Source: an uncultured Sutterella sp.
GTDB lineage: Bacteria > Pseudomonadota > Gammaproteobacteria > Burkholderiales > Burkholderiaceae_F
Length of the DNA: 64,000 nt
Reading direction: 5' to 3'
Assembly (NCBI GenBank): GCA_905206345.1
Contig: CAJLGW010000001.1
Location: 30,241 to 94,240 of the forward strand
The notes under the pieces are model-generated. The model did no database searches. It was not told the DNA's origin and saw nothing but the letters and a program-made list of their open reading frames with translations. Made by a program: the position numbers and the translations under genes. Of this stretch, positions 1 to 7,848 are shown one piece after another (within the stretch, counting starts at the first letter, position 1; each line of letters starts with the position of its first letter).

Positions 1-1379
1 ATGTAGAGCAAGAAAACCAAATTTTGACCGTTTGTCGGGAAGAAGGCTGTTGCAAACAAAACATAAACCGGTAAACGAGCACCACAACTCATAAACGGAG
101 CCATCATCGTCGTGATGATACGATCGCTCGTTCGATCCATCGTTCGAGTTGCCATGATGGCTGGAACGTTACAGCCAAAGCCGACAATCAACGGAACAAA
201 GGCTTTACCTGGCAAACCCAAGTAACGCATCAAACGGTCCATCACAAAGGCGGCACGAGCCATGTAACCCGATTCTTCCAAAATAGCCAAAAAGAAGAAC
301 ATGAAGAAGATGACAGGGATAAAAGTGGAAATCGTTTGCATACCGCCACCGATACCGTTAGCGATAAAGACCGTTAACCACTCAGGTGTGCCCATTTGAG
401 TGAGCCACTGACCCAACCCGTCAACCAAAATGCCTCCCACCAAGATATCGAAGAAGTCGATAAAGACTGCACCGAGATTTTGCGTGAAGAGGAACATCAC
501 GTACATGATCAACAAAAAGATGGGAAGACCCAACCAACGGTGAAGCACGATGCTATCGATGCGGTCAGTTAAGGTCGCAAGCATTTCATTTTGACGCGTA
601 ACGGCGTGAGCCATGACTTCAGAAATGAAACCGTATCGGGCGTTTGCAATTTCGATATCAAGATTGCCATCAAAGGCTTGATTGGTTGCATTGACAATGG
701 TGTCAATGCGAGCGATTGTATCGGCATCAAAACGTTCCGTGAGTCCAGGGGCTTGCTCTAAAAATTGTGTGGCAAACCAGGCGCCATTGGGATTTTTTTC
801 CGTGATGATAGCGGTAACGGAATCAATGGCTTTTTGAATTTTTTCTTCAAAGTGAACGTTAGAACTCGGGGTGACAGGAGCCGCTAAGAAATCAATCAAT
901 CGATTCTTAAGTTCTTGCAAACCCTTTTGGCGGGAAGCAACAAGACCGATCACAGGAACGCCCAATTGAGCTTCTAATGCCTCAAGATCCACACTGATGT
1001 GGTGTTGGCGAGCAACGTCAAGCATATTGACCACAACAACCATCGGAATCTTTAATTCGAGCAATTGCGTGGTGAGATAAAGATTTCGTTCTAAGTTGGC
1101 AGCATCAACGATATTAATGATGAGCTCGCTCTCGCCAGACACTAAATAGTCGCGAGCAACGATTTCATCTTCGCCGGCGACAGAACTCGGCGTCAAAGAA
1201 TAGATGCCGGGAAGGTCAACGACATCAAAGTCGATCCCACGGTAAGAGAAGGCGCCCGTTTTTTTATCAACGGTGACGCCTGCCCAGTTGCCCACTCGTT
1301 GATTGGAACCGGTTAAAGCATTAAAGAGAGTCGTTTTCCCGCAATTGGGATTGCCAATAAGGCTAATAATGTGTTTCAT
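1..1379 (-). CDS. feoB: Ferrous iron transport protein B, FeoB (partial, C-terminus beyond window)
   Basis: The GTP-dependent inner-membrane Fe2+ permease. The reading frame opens with ATG at 1379 and runs off the left edge, so 459 codons are visible and the C-terminal part is missing. The G-protein domain comes first: the P-loop GNPNCGKT is at residues 9-16, followed by DLPG and an NxxD motif (NMLD). A helical insert follows, then hydrophobic segments with the FeoB-like stretch GFGCNVPAIMATRTM, which lies in the permease core. It is the third gene of a minus-strand operon, after two FeoA-like genes and 17 bases behind the second. Regulation by Fur is likely from the box in the promoter upstream of the first feoA. 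Identity is secure. Confidence 0.97.
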   Translation of the reverse strand, partial: MKHIISLIGNPNCGKTTLFNALTGSNQRVGNWAGVTVDKKTGAFSYRGIDFDVVDLPGIYSLTPSSVAGEDEIVARDYLVSGESELIINIVDAANLERNLYLTTQLLELKIPMVVVVNMLDVARQHHISVDLEALEAQLGVPVIGLVASRQKGLQELKNRLIDFLAAPVTPSSNVHFEEKIQKAIDSVTAIITEKNPNGAWFATQFLEQAPGLTERFDADTIARIDTIVNATNQAFDGNLDIEIANARYGFISEVMAHAVTRQNEMLATLTDRIDSIVLHRWLGLPIFLLIMYVMFLFTQNLGAVFIDFFDILVGGILVDGLGQWLTQMGTPEWLTVFIANGIGGGMQTISTFIPVIFFMFFFLAILEESGYMARAAFVMDRLMRYLGLPGKAFVPLIVGFGCNVPAIMATRTMDRTSDRIITTMMAPFMSCGARLPVYVLFATAFFPTNGQNLVFLLY

Positions 1380-1396
1380 GGTGGAACGGGAGAAAA

Positions 1397-1627
1397 TTAG
1401 GAAATCGGGGAGAGTTCAAGTATTTCAATTTCGTCTTTGCGAACGGAAATCAAACCGCCACGCACGCGAATTTCAATTGGGTCGCCCAAGGGGGCAATGC
1501 GAACAACTTCCAACTGTGCACCCGGAGTGGCACCTAACATCATCAAGCGACGTCGGTACTCGGGAGAGCATTGGTGAAAGGCTTCAATTTTCGCTTTGGA
1601 GCCAACAGGCAGTTCGTTTAACAACAT
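1397..1627 (-). CDS. feoA: FeoA family protein (proximal to feoB)
   Basis: A 76-residue SH3-like FeoA domain protein, the usual cytoplasmic partner of FeoB. Family features visible are the LMMLGATPG turn near residues 29-37, the segment GDPIEIRVRGGLISVR and a C-terminal strand. AAGGAT lies just upstream of the ATG. It is 15 bases behind the other FeoA-like gene and 17 ahead of feoB, so the three are almost certainly one transcript. This copy is closer to textbook FeoA than the first gene of the operon, because it keeps the LxxLG-type turn followed by the conserved GDP(I/L)E(I/V) strand. Confidence 0.93.
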   Translation of the reverse strand: MLLNELPVGSKAKIEAFHQCSPEYRRRLMMLGATPGAQLEVVRIAPLGDPIEIRVRGGLISVRKDEIEILELSPIS

Positions 1628-1642
1628 GGGATTAATCCTTTT

Positions 1643-1870
1643 TTACGCAGCAACGTAGACGTTTTGAGCGGTTTGATAGTTAAGACCGATTCGACTATCG
1701 CCTACTGCCAACAATAAAGGCGCTCCTTCATTAGCTTGAAGGATTTTGACCGTAGCACCACAGCGCAACCCCAGTTGCGTTAAACGAGTTTGTTCGGCCG
1801 GGTCTAACTTAAGTCGAACCACGGTGGCGTTTCGGGATGTGCCCAGTTGGGTTAAAGGTTGGATGTGCAT
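1643..1870 (-). CDS. FeoA-like small protein (first gene of feo operon)
   Basis: A 75-residue second FeoA-domain protein. It has the RLTQLGLRCGATVKIL core typical of the fold but a diverged C-terminal half (GDSRIGLNYQTAQNVYVAA) in place of the GDPxE strand. It is the promoter-proximal gene of the feo operon, its ATG lying about 28 bases downstream of the predicted transcription start. No clear Shine-Dalgarno is seen. Tandem FeoA genes occur in a number of proteobacterial feo operons, and the extra copy may modulate FeoB or bind another partner. Domain assignment is good; the separate role is unknown. Confidence 0.85.
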   Translation of the reverse strand: MHIQPLTQLGTSRNATVVRLKLDPAEQTRLTQLGLRCGATVKILQANEGAPLLLAVGDSRIGLNYQTAQNVYVAA

Positions 1871-1904
1871 AGTTGATAATCAAAAGGGTATTCAATTGCC
1901 CAAA

Positions 1905-1933
1905 ATGTTATTGAGAATCGTTATCAAATGCAA
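1905..1933 (-). promoter_or_regulatory. feo promoter with embedded Fur box
   Basis: Reading the minus strand there is TTGCAT (1933-1928), a 17-base spacer, and TAACAT (1910-1905), a plausible sigma-70 promoter. The spacer holds a 7-1-7 Fur-type inverted repeat, TGATAAC-G-ATTCTCA (1926-1912), so repressor binding would cover both promoter elements. The first feoA starts at 1870. The match to the known Fur consensus is by eye. Confidence 0.7.
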
Positions 1934-2070
1934 TAGAAGATATCTATGGTTTTTCTCAATCTAATGGAAAATGATTAAATGGATCAAAATTGAATAAATT
2001 TAAAACTGTTATATAAATCAATTACATACAAAATTTGTCTTTAACCGCTTACTAATCAAAATGACATGTG

Positions 2071-2089
2071 ATTGATAATGATTATCAAT
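2071..2089. promoter_or_regulatory. Perfect Fur-box palindrome
   Basis: ATTGATAATGATTATCAAT is a flawless 9-1-9 inverted repeat containing the complete 7-1-7 Fur motif TGATAAT-G-ATTATCA at 2073-2087. It lies about 150 bases upstream of the promoter-embedded Fur box of the feo operon and just beyond the mscS terminator. It could be a distal operator of feo or mark a second promoter. No other gene start lies close enough to be its target. Confidence 0.7.
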
Positions 2090-2115
2090 AGAAACTATTG
2101 ACTATTTAAATAGAA

Positions 2116-2143
2116 AAGCCACTTGTTTTGCAACAAGTGGCTT
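2116..2143 (-). terminator. Rho-independent terminator after mscS-type gene
   Basis: A perfect 12-bp stem (AAGCCACTTGTT with AACAAGTGGCTT) and 4-base loop lies 23 bases past the mscS stop. On the minus strand it is followed by TTCTATTT. Confidence 0.8.
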
Positions 2144-2166
2144 GGAGTCAGGTGACTGACTAATAA

Positions 2167-3558
2167 TTAAGACGTTTGGGTCTTTGTATCGTTTTCTGCG
2201 TGCTTGACGTTTAATTCGCCCGTCAAACGCAAATCTCGGATTTGGTACGGAATCGAGATGTTGGCCTCAGCAAAACGAATAAGAATTTGTCGCATGATGT
2301 TGGACTTCAATAAGCCGGTTCCGTTATCAGGATCTTCAACCCAGAAATTCACACGCAAATCAATGCCGTCAGCGCCAAAATTGGTCACAATGGCGCTTGG
2401 CGTACGAGTGGAGACCAAGCGGGGTTGGGAGCTCACGATATCGACCATGATGGCCAAGGCTTTTTCAACGTCTGCGCTGTAGTCAATACTGACATCAACA
2501 GAGGTCACCAAAGAGCGTTCCGTGAGAGAGAAGTTCTTGACCTTTTCGCTCACGAAACTTTCATTCGGGATAATCATTTCTTCGCCGCGTAAGTTGCGAA
2601 CAACAGAGTAGCGAGTGTTGATTTGCGTCACTTTGCCGCTAAAGCCATTGACTTCAATCATGTCGCCAATATTGATTGAGTGGTCAAACAAGATAATAAA
2701 GCCCGAGACATAGTTAGAGGCAATCTTTTGTAAGCCAAAGCCCAAGCCCACGCCAACGGCACCACCGAAGATGGAGAGAACGGTTAAGTCAATACCGGCA
2801 GACGATAAGGCAATCAAAATCGCAATGGTAAAAAGGCCCACACGCAAAATACGCGCAAGAACAATTTTGAGATTGTCATTGATGTCTTTGGCGTGTTGAA
2901 TGCTAAGTTCTAATTGTTTGCTTAACCAATTAGCAATGGCTACCGCCAACAAAACGGTCAAGATACCGACCAAGAGCGTCCAAAGCGTAAATTTGCCACT
3001 TCCAATCGGTAAGGCAATGCTTTGCATTTCTTCCACGATGTGGGAGAGGATGCCAAAGAAGTCCAAGACCGCCAAGCTCCAGAACGTGGTGTAGATCAAC
3101 CGCTTAACTTTGGGCGGCATACGGTCATCAAAGAGAATGACCAAAAATTCAACAGCAATGACGAAAATGGCCCAAGCGTACAAGAGTCGGTAGGCAAGGA
3201 TCATTGCATAGAGTTTGGCATTAGGATCCAAGAACCCCAATTCTTTCATAATATACGTGATGATGAAAAGAACGAGGCCACTGAAAACAGAGAAGGTCAC
3301 ACGTTGCGTCAAAGTTAACAAGAAGTGAACGCAACGGTGGGTAATCGCAGGACTCTTCCAACGAATGTTAATAATTTTCAAAGTCGTATTAATACGACGA
3401 GCAAGAATCCAGCCTAAAAGGACAGCAACAATAATCGATGCCACTTGAATCCAAAAAGGCATGTTGGTTAGGCTGATTTGAGAAAGGGTTTGCTCAATCA
3501 GTGCATTGTGATCAGCAACGATCGCTTCGGGGTTTTGGGATTGCATAAAGAAAATCAA
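2167..3558 (-). CDS. MscS family mechanosensitive ion channel
   Basis: A 463-residue inner-membrane small-conductance mechanosensitive channel. Several hydrophobic helices occupy the first 250 residues. The pore-lining MscS signature follows, a glycine/alanine-rich helix GGAVGVGLGFGLQKIASNYV, then the beta domain with DMIEVNGFSGKVTQI and NESFVSEKV, and a C-terminal alpha/beta domain. It is longer than E. coli MscS (286 residues), with extra N-terminal helices as in YbdG/YnaI-type channels. Translation could begin at the first ATG (3558) or at a second ATG four codons later. It is divergent from the acyl-CoA synthetase gene and has its own terminator. Likely role: osmotic down-shock release. 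Confidence 0.9.
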   Translation of the reverse strand: MIFFMQSQNPEAIVADHNALIEQTLSQISLTNMPFWIQVASIIVAVLLGWILARRINTTLKIINIRWKSPAITHRCVHFLLTLTQRVTFSVFSGLVLFIITYIMKELGFLDPNAKLYAMILAYRLLYAWAIFVIAVEFLVILFDDRMPPKVKRLIYTTFWSLAVLDFFGILSHIVEEMQSIALPIGSGKFTLWTLLVGILTVLLAVAIANWLSKQLELSIQHAKDINDNLKIVLARILRVGLFTIAILIALSSAGIDLTVLSIFGGAVGVGLGFGLQKIASNYVSGFIILFDHSINIGDMIEVNGFSGKVTQINTRYSVVRNLRGEEMIIPNESFVSEKVKNFSLTERSLVTSVDVSIDYSADVEKALAIMVDIVSSQPRLVSTRTPSAIVTNFGADGIDLRVNFWVEDPDNGTGLLKSNIMRQILIRFAEANISIPYQIRDLRLTGELNVKHAENDTKTQTS

Positions 3559-3732
3559 TCAGTTAATGGTTATTTTCCCCATTGTACTGTTGGAGATAAG
3601 GCTGTGCAAAAAGAATGTATCAAGGTGTTTAATGTTGAGCCCAAACATCATCCGAAAGGACAAGCCAAAAACGCCTATTAACCTGTATTATCAACACATA
3701 ACTTTTAGATAACCGCATAAGAGGTTTTGCCA

Positions 3733-5856
3733 ATGACTCAATTAGACAAGATCATGAAACCCCGTGCCATCGCTGTGGTGGGTGCTTCCACTAAGCCCCA
3801 CACGATTGGCTCAGACATCATGAAACGCCTTCAGGAATACGGTTTTACGGGTGATATTTACCCGGTTAACCCCAAGGGCGGCATCATCGAAGGCTTGCAA
3901 GCTTATCCGTCCGTGTTGGATATTCCCGGTGAAGTCGATCTTGCAATCATTGTTGTAAACGCCAAATTTGTGTTGCAAACGATTGACCAATGTCATGAAA
4001 AGGGCATTGGCGGTTTGTGCGTTATCTCAGCTGGCTTTAAAGAAACGGGCCACGAAGGGATGGAACTTGAACAGGCTTTATTAAAGAAGGTGCGTGATTA
4101 CGGCATGCGATGTGTCGGCCCTAACTGCTTGGGTGTTGTTAATACTCATCCCTCCGTTCGTATGGACGGTTGCTTTGCTGAAAGTTTGCCCCAACGTGGT
4201 GACATCGGCTTTGTTTCTCAATCCGGCGCATTGGGCGGCGGGATTCTCAATATTTTGAAGGATCTCAATCTCGGTTTTGCTCAATTCATTTCCATTGGTA
4301 ATCAAGCGGATGTTAACGCTGAAACGGCCATGGAATATTGGGAAAACGATGAAGACGTAAAGCAAATTTTGCTTTACATGGAATCCATTCAAAACCCTGC
4401 TAATTTCCGTCAATTGGCAACGCGTATTTCTAAGAAAAAGCCGATTTTGGCTTTAAAGGCCGGTCGCTCTGCAGCAGGCGCTTCAGCCGCCTCTTCTCAT
4501 ACGGGTTCTTTGGCCGGTGCCGATAAGGCAGCCAATGCCCTTTTGATGCAATCCGGTGTTATTCGTGAGTACTCGCTTGAGAATTTGTTTGCGACCGCTA
4601 AAGTCTTCTCTAATTGCTCGATTCCCAAGGGTGATCGAGTGGCCATTGTGACCAATTCTGGTGGTCCCGGCATTATGGCAACGGACGCTGTGTGCGAATA
4701 CGGTATGCAAATGGCGCAATTAACGGAAGAAACGAAGGCCACTTTGCGCAGTTTCTTGCCGGCCGCAGCTTCCGTTAAAAATCCGGTGGACATGATTGCT
4801 TCGGCGCCAATCGAACACTACAAGAAGACGTTGGAAACGGTGATTGCCGACGACAATGTCGACATGATCGTTGTCATTTATCTTCCGTTCTTGGGCTTGA
4901 AGGACATTGATGTTGCTAAGGCTGTGATGGAAATTAAGGCCGCCAATCCGCAAAAACCGATCGTGGGCGTTTTCATGACGACGAGTAGCTTCTTTGAGCA
5001 ATTGTCTGAAATGGACGTTAACGTTCCGTTCTTTATGTATGCCGAACAAGCTGTAGACGGTTTAAACCGTTTGAACCAACAACGCCTCTGGACGCAAAAG
5101 CCCGATGGCGTGACACCTGTTTATGATGTCAATAAGACGTTAGCTAAGTCGATTATGCAAGCAGCGTTGGATGACGGTCGTGATCAGTTGACGACTCGTG
5201 AGAGCATGGACGTTCTTGAGGCTTACGGTATCCGCATTTGCCAATCCGGTTTTGCCAAGGATATTGAAGAAGCCGTGGCACTGGCTAACCGTATTGGTTA
5301 CCCCGTTGTCATGAAGATGACGAGTAAGACGACGTCTCACAAGACGGACGTGGGTGGCGTGCGTGTGAATATTCAAAGTGAAGAAGCTTTGCGCGCTGAG
5401 TACGCTGATTTGATCGAGAAGTTGCGTGAACGCAATCTCTTAGAGGGTCTTGAAGGCGTGATCATTCAAGAAATGGTCAAGGGTAATCGCGAAATGGTTT
5501 GTGGTATCGCAACCGATCCGCAATTCGGTCCCATGATGATGTTTGGTTTGGGTGGCGTCTTTATCGAAGTGATGAAGGATGTGACCTTCCGCATGGCTCC
5601 GCTCACGGATCAAGATGCCATGGATATGATCACGGGTGTTAAGGCCTACGGTCTTTTGCAAGGCGCTCGTGGTACGACGCCTGCACAAATGCCACAATTG
5701 CAAGAGAGCTTATTGCGTTTGTCTCAATTGGTAGGTGACTTCCCCGCCATCGAAGAGCTCGATATCAATCCGTTGATTATCAGTGAAAAGAATGGTGAAG
5801 GCATTGCCGTTGATGGTCGTATCAAACTTAATATTGAAAAAGCAAAGAATCTTTAA
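3733..5856 (+). CDS. ADP-forming acetate/acyl-CoA ligase family protein
   Basis: A 707-residue fused alpha-beta NDP-forming acyl-CoA synthetase. The order is a CoA-binding Rossmann domain (IAVVGASTKP near residue 15), a succinyl-CoA-ligase-like domain holding the phosphohistidine loop SHTGSLAGAD (His about 256), and a C-terminal ATP-grasp domain from about residue 475 (GYPVVMKM, HKTDVGGV). It interconverts acyl-CoA, ADP and phosphate with acid, CoA and ATP; the substrate cannot be told from sequence. No GNAT acetyltransferase domain is present, which argues against the Pat/YfiQ protein acetyltransferase. ATG 3733 is preferred over an in-frame TTG at 3727 because AAGAGG lies 8 bases upstream. 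A terminator follows. Confidence 0.88.
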   Translation: MTQLDKIMKPRAIAVVGASTKPHTIGSDIMKRLQEYGFTGDIYPVNPKGGIIEGLQAYPSVLDIPGEVDLAIIVVNAKFVLQTIDQCHEKGIGGLCVISAGFKETGHEGMELEQALLKKVRDYGMRCVGPNCLGVVNTHPSVRMDGCFAESLPQRGDIGFVSQSGALGGGILNILKDLNLGFAQFISIGNQADVNAETAMEYWENDEDVKQILLYMESIQNPANFRQLATRISKKKPILALKAGRSAAGASAASSHTGSLAGADKAANALLMQSGVIREYSLENLFATAKVFSNCSIPKGDRVAIVTNSGGPGIMATDAVCEYGMQMAQLTEETKATLRSFLPAAASVKNPVDMIASAPIEHYKKTLETVIADDNVDMIVVIYLPFLGLKDIDVAKAVMEIKAANPQKPIVGVFMTTSSFFEQLSEMDVNVPFFMYAEQAVDGLNRLNQQRLWTQKPDGVTPVYDVNKTLAKSIMQAALDDGRDQLTTRESMDVLEAYGIRICQSGFAKDIEEAVALANRIGYPVVMKMTSKTTSHKTDVGGVRVNIQSEEALRAEYADLIEKLRERNLLEGLEGVIIQEMVKGNREMVCGIATDPQFGPMMMFGLGGVFIEVMKDVTFRMAPLTDQDAMDMITGVKAYGLLQGARGTTPAQMPQLQESLLRLSQLVGDFPAIEELDINPLIISEKNGEGIAVDGRIKLNIEKAKNL

Positions 5857-5882
5857 ATTGTTTCAATATTAATTTACTAATG

Positions 5883-5911
5883 GGGGCAGGTTTTCGAACC
5901 TGCTCCTTTTT
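5883..5911 (+). terminator. Rho-independent terminator after acyl-CoA ligase gene
   Basis: GGGGCAGGTT pairs with AACCTGCTCC around a TTCG loop (one wobble pair) and is followed directly by a run of T. The following bases to about 5978 hold no gene. Confidence 0.85.
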
Positions 5912-5978
5912 CTTTTGCATAAAAAATAAGCAAAACAAATTGAATTACAAAAAAAGTTTCTAAATTTAGCAACTTGCC

Positions 5979-6046
5979 TTGACTAACAAGCACTTGCAAT
6001 ATAAATTGAGGTGTAAGAAAGTGGGAAAAAGTGGGAGTAGGTGCCT
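5979..6046 (+). promoter_or_regulatory. mraZ promoter with MraZ-binding repeats
   Basis: TTGACT at 5979-5984 and TATAAA at 6000-6005 form a likely -35/-10 pair with a slightly short spacer. Just downstream, TGGGA at 6022-6026 and again at 6032-6036 are separated by exactly five bases, flanked by degenerate copies in the same 10-bp register at 6012 (TGTAA) and 6042 (TGCCT). Repeated TGGGN with 5-base spacers is the known operator of MraZ, so the dcw cluster is probably autoregulated here. Confidence 0.75.
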
Positions 6047-6108
6047 CAATGTGGATTGGTGCTCCCGATTTTCTGCACCAGAAGGGGAAGTTTTTTCGGG
6101 TGAGCCTT

Positions 6109-6537
6109 ATGTTTCAAGGAACGTCGCTCTTAGTCTTGGATGTCAAAGGACGTCTCTCGTTGCCGGCACGGCATCGCGAGAGCCTTTTGTCGTCTTGTGA
6201 CGGCGAAGTGACTTTAACATGTCACCCTGATGGCTGTGTATTGCTATATCCCCAACCTCAGTGGAAAGAGTTAAGTGAAAAGTTGATGCAACTGCCCTAT
6301 GCGTTGCGAGCTTTTCAACGTCGACTTTTAGGTTGTGCCGTGACGGTTAAGGTCGATGCCGCTGGTCGTCTTTTGATTCCCAGCGAATTGCGAACCCTTT
6401 GCAGTTTGAATCGCGAAGTGACCTTTGTTGGTGTTGGTAATCACTTTGAACTTTGGGATCAAGGCCATTACACCGAGTACATGGATCGTGAAATGGCTAA
6501 GGGCTTACCGCCTGAATTAGAGTCATTTGTTTTGTAA
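6109..6537 (+). CDS. mraZ: Transcriptional regulator MraZ
   Basis: A 142-residue AbrB-like DNA-binding protein and first gene of the division and cell wall cluster. The two tandem SpoVT/AbrB-like halves each show the family motif: LDVKGRLSLPARHR near the N-terminus and VDAAGRLLIPSELR in the middle. I start it at ATG 6109, which gives the usual family length; a longer frame opens upstream but would read through the promoter repeats and adds 26 unlikely residues. MraZ forms a ring oligomer and represses its own operon. TGGGA repeats lie about 70 bases upstream. The rsmH start follows closely. Confidence 0.93.
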   Translation: MFQGTSLLVLDVKGRLSLPARHRESLLSSCDGEVTLTCHPDGCVLLYPQPQWKELSEKLMQLPYALRAFQRRLLGCAVTVKVDAAGRLLIPSELRTLCSLNREVTFVGVGNHFELWDQGHYTEYMDREMAKGLPPELESFVL

Positions 6538-6550
6538 GGAGAGGATGGAA

Positions 6551-7504
6551 ATGAATAAGCCCTTCGTTCACCTCTCCGTTATGCGAGAGGAAGCACCTCG
6601 AGAATTGGTGCATAACGCCGATGGCATTTATGTGGATGCGACCTTTGGTCGTGGCGGCCACTCTCGTCTTATTCTTGAATCTTTAAGTCCCAAGGGACGT
6701 CTTATTGCGTTTGACCGAGATCCGGAAGCCATTGTCGCGGCTGCCGAAATCAAGGATGAGCGCTTTACGATTATCCATGCACCGTTTTCTCAATTAAAAG
6801 AAAAACTGTTGACTTTAGGTGTGACCGAAGTTGACGGTGTTTTCATGGATATTGGTGTATCAAGTCCTCAAATTGACGATGCCTCCCGCGGTTTTTCATT
6901 CCGTATGGATGGGCCACTTGATATGCGTATGGATACGACGACGGGGATGACGGCAGCCCAATGGCTTGCTACAGCCCAAGAGCGTGAAATTGCCAATGTC
7001 ATTTCTGATTTAGGTGAGGAGCGTTTTGCTCGAAAAATTGCCAAAACGATCTGCCAAACGCGTGAAGAATCCCCGTTAACGACAACGCAACAATTGGCCA
7101 AGTTAGTGGCAAGCGTTGTCCCGATGAATAAAAAGGATCCCACGCAAAATCCGGCAACGCGTACCTTCCAAGCTATTCGCATTCATATTAATAGCGAGTT
7201 GGATGAGTTAACCCATGCACTTAATGGCGCAATGGATGTGGTTAAAGACGGCGGGCGAATCGCAGTCATCACCTTCCATTCGTTAGAAGACCGTATTGTG
7301 AAGCGGTTTTTCGATAAAGCTGCACATCCGGAACGTGATATTGATCCTCGTTTGCCGCTTCGTCCTGATCAATTGCCTCAACCGCTTTTGTCAGATGTGC
7401 GTCGAATCTTACCCAGCAAGGAAGAATGCGCTGAAAATCCTCGAGCTCGCAGCTCCATTTTGAGAGTGGCGACCCGTTCTCGCGGGGAGGATGGGGCATG
7501 CTGA
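6551..7504 (+). CDS. rsmH: 16S rRNA m4C1402 methyltransferase RsmH (MraW)
   Basis: A 317-residue SAM-dependent methyltransferase that N4-methylates C1402 of 16S rRNA. Motifs visible are DATFGRGGHSRLIL (SAM-binding motif I), FDRDPEAI, the family stretch MDIGVSSPQID with RGFSFRMDGPLDMRMD, and HSLEDRIVKRFF. The best start is ATG 6551, with AGGAGAGG ending 6 bases upstream; another ATG at 6545 is too close to that site. The stop overlaps the ftsL start codon region by a few bases, indicating translational coupling in the dcw operon. Confidence 0.96.
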   Translation: MNKPFVHLSVMREEAPRELVHNADGIYVDATFGRGGHSRLILESLSPKGRLIAFDRDPEAIVAAAEIKDERFTIIHAPFSQLKEKLLTLGVTEVDGVFMDIGVSSPQIDDASRGFSFRMDGPLDMRMDTTTGMTAAQWLATAQEREIANVISDLGEERFARKIAKTICQTREESPLTTTQQLAKLVASVVPMNKKDPTQNPATRTFQAIRIHINSELDELTHALNGAMDVVKDGGRIAVITFHSLEDRIVKRFFDKAAHPERDIDPRLPLRPDQLPQPLLSDVRRILPSKEECAENPRARSSILRVATRSRGEDGAC

Positions 7505-7848
7505 AATATTTCAATTTGATGTTTATTCGCAAACATCTTTTGATGATTAGCATTGGTTTACTCACCGTTTCATTGGTGACGGAAGCGGTGTTGATTGTGA
7601 ACTCTCAATACCGAGTACGAGAACTCACGATCACGATTGAGCAAGAACAAGAGTATGGCCGTCGTCTGCAAGACGAGTCTAAAGAGTTGCGCATTGAATT
7701 GGCAAAGGCGACTTTGCCTGCCTATATTTCCAAAACAGCCTTAGAGATGGGGCTTGAGGCCGCTCGCAACGAAAATACCGTTATCTTACAACCCAAGCCG
7801 GTGCCACACTTCGTAACGCGTAAGCGTCAAGGGGAGGGCTCGAAATGA
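7498..7848 (+). CDS. ftsL: Cell division protein FtsL
   Basis: A 116-residue bitopic inner-membrane protein of the FtsQLB divisome subcomplex. A short cytoplasmic N-terminus (MLKYFNLMFIRKH) is followed by one hydrophobic segment at about residues 14-34 and a periplasmic coiled-coil-like helix rich in E, Q and R. FtsL is poorly conserved, so identification rests on size, topology and position between rsmH and ftsI. It overlaps rsmH by seven bases and ftsI by four (ATGA). Confidence 0.9.
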   Translation: MLKYFNLMFIRKHLLMISIGLLTVSLVTEAVLIVNSQYRVRELTITIEQEQEYGRRLQDESKELRIELAKATLPAYISKTALEMGLEAARNENTVILQPKPVPHFVTRKRQGEGSK

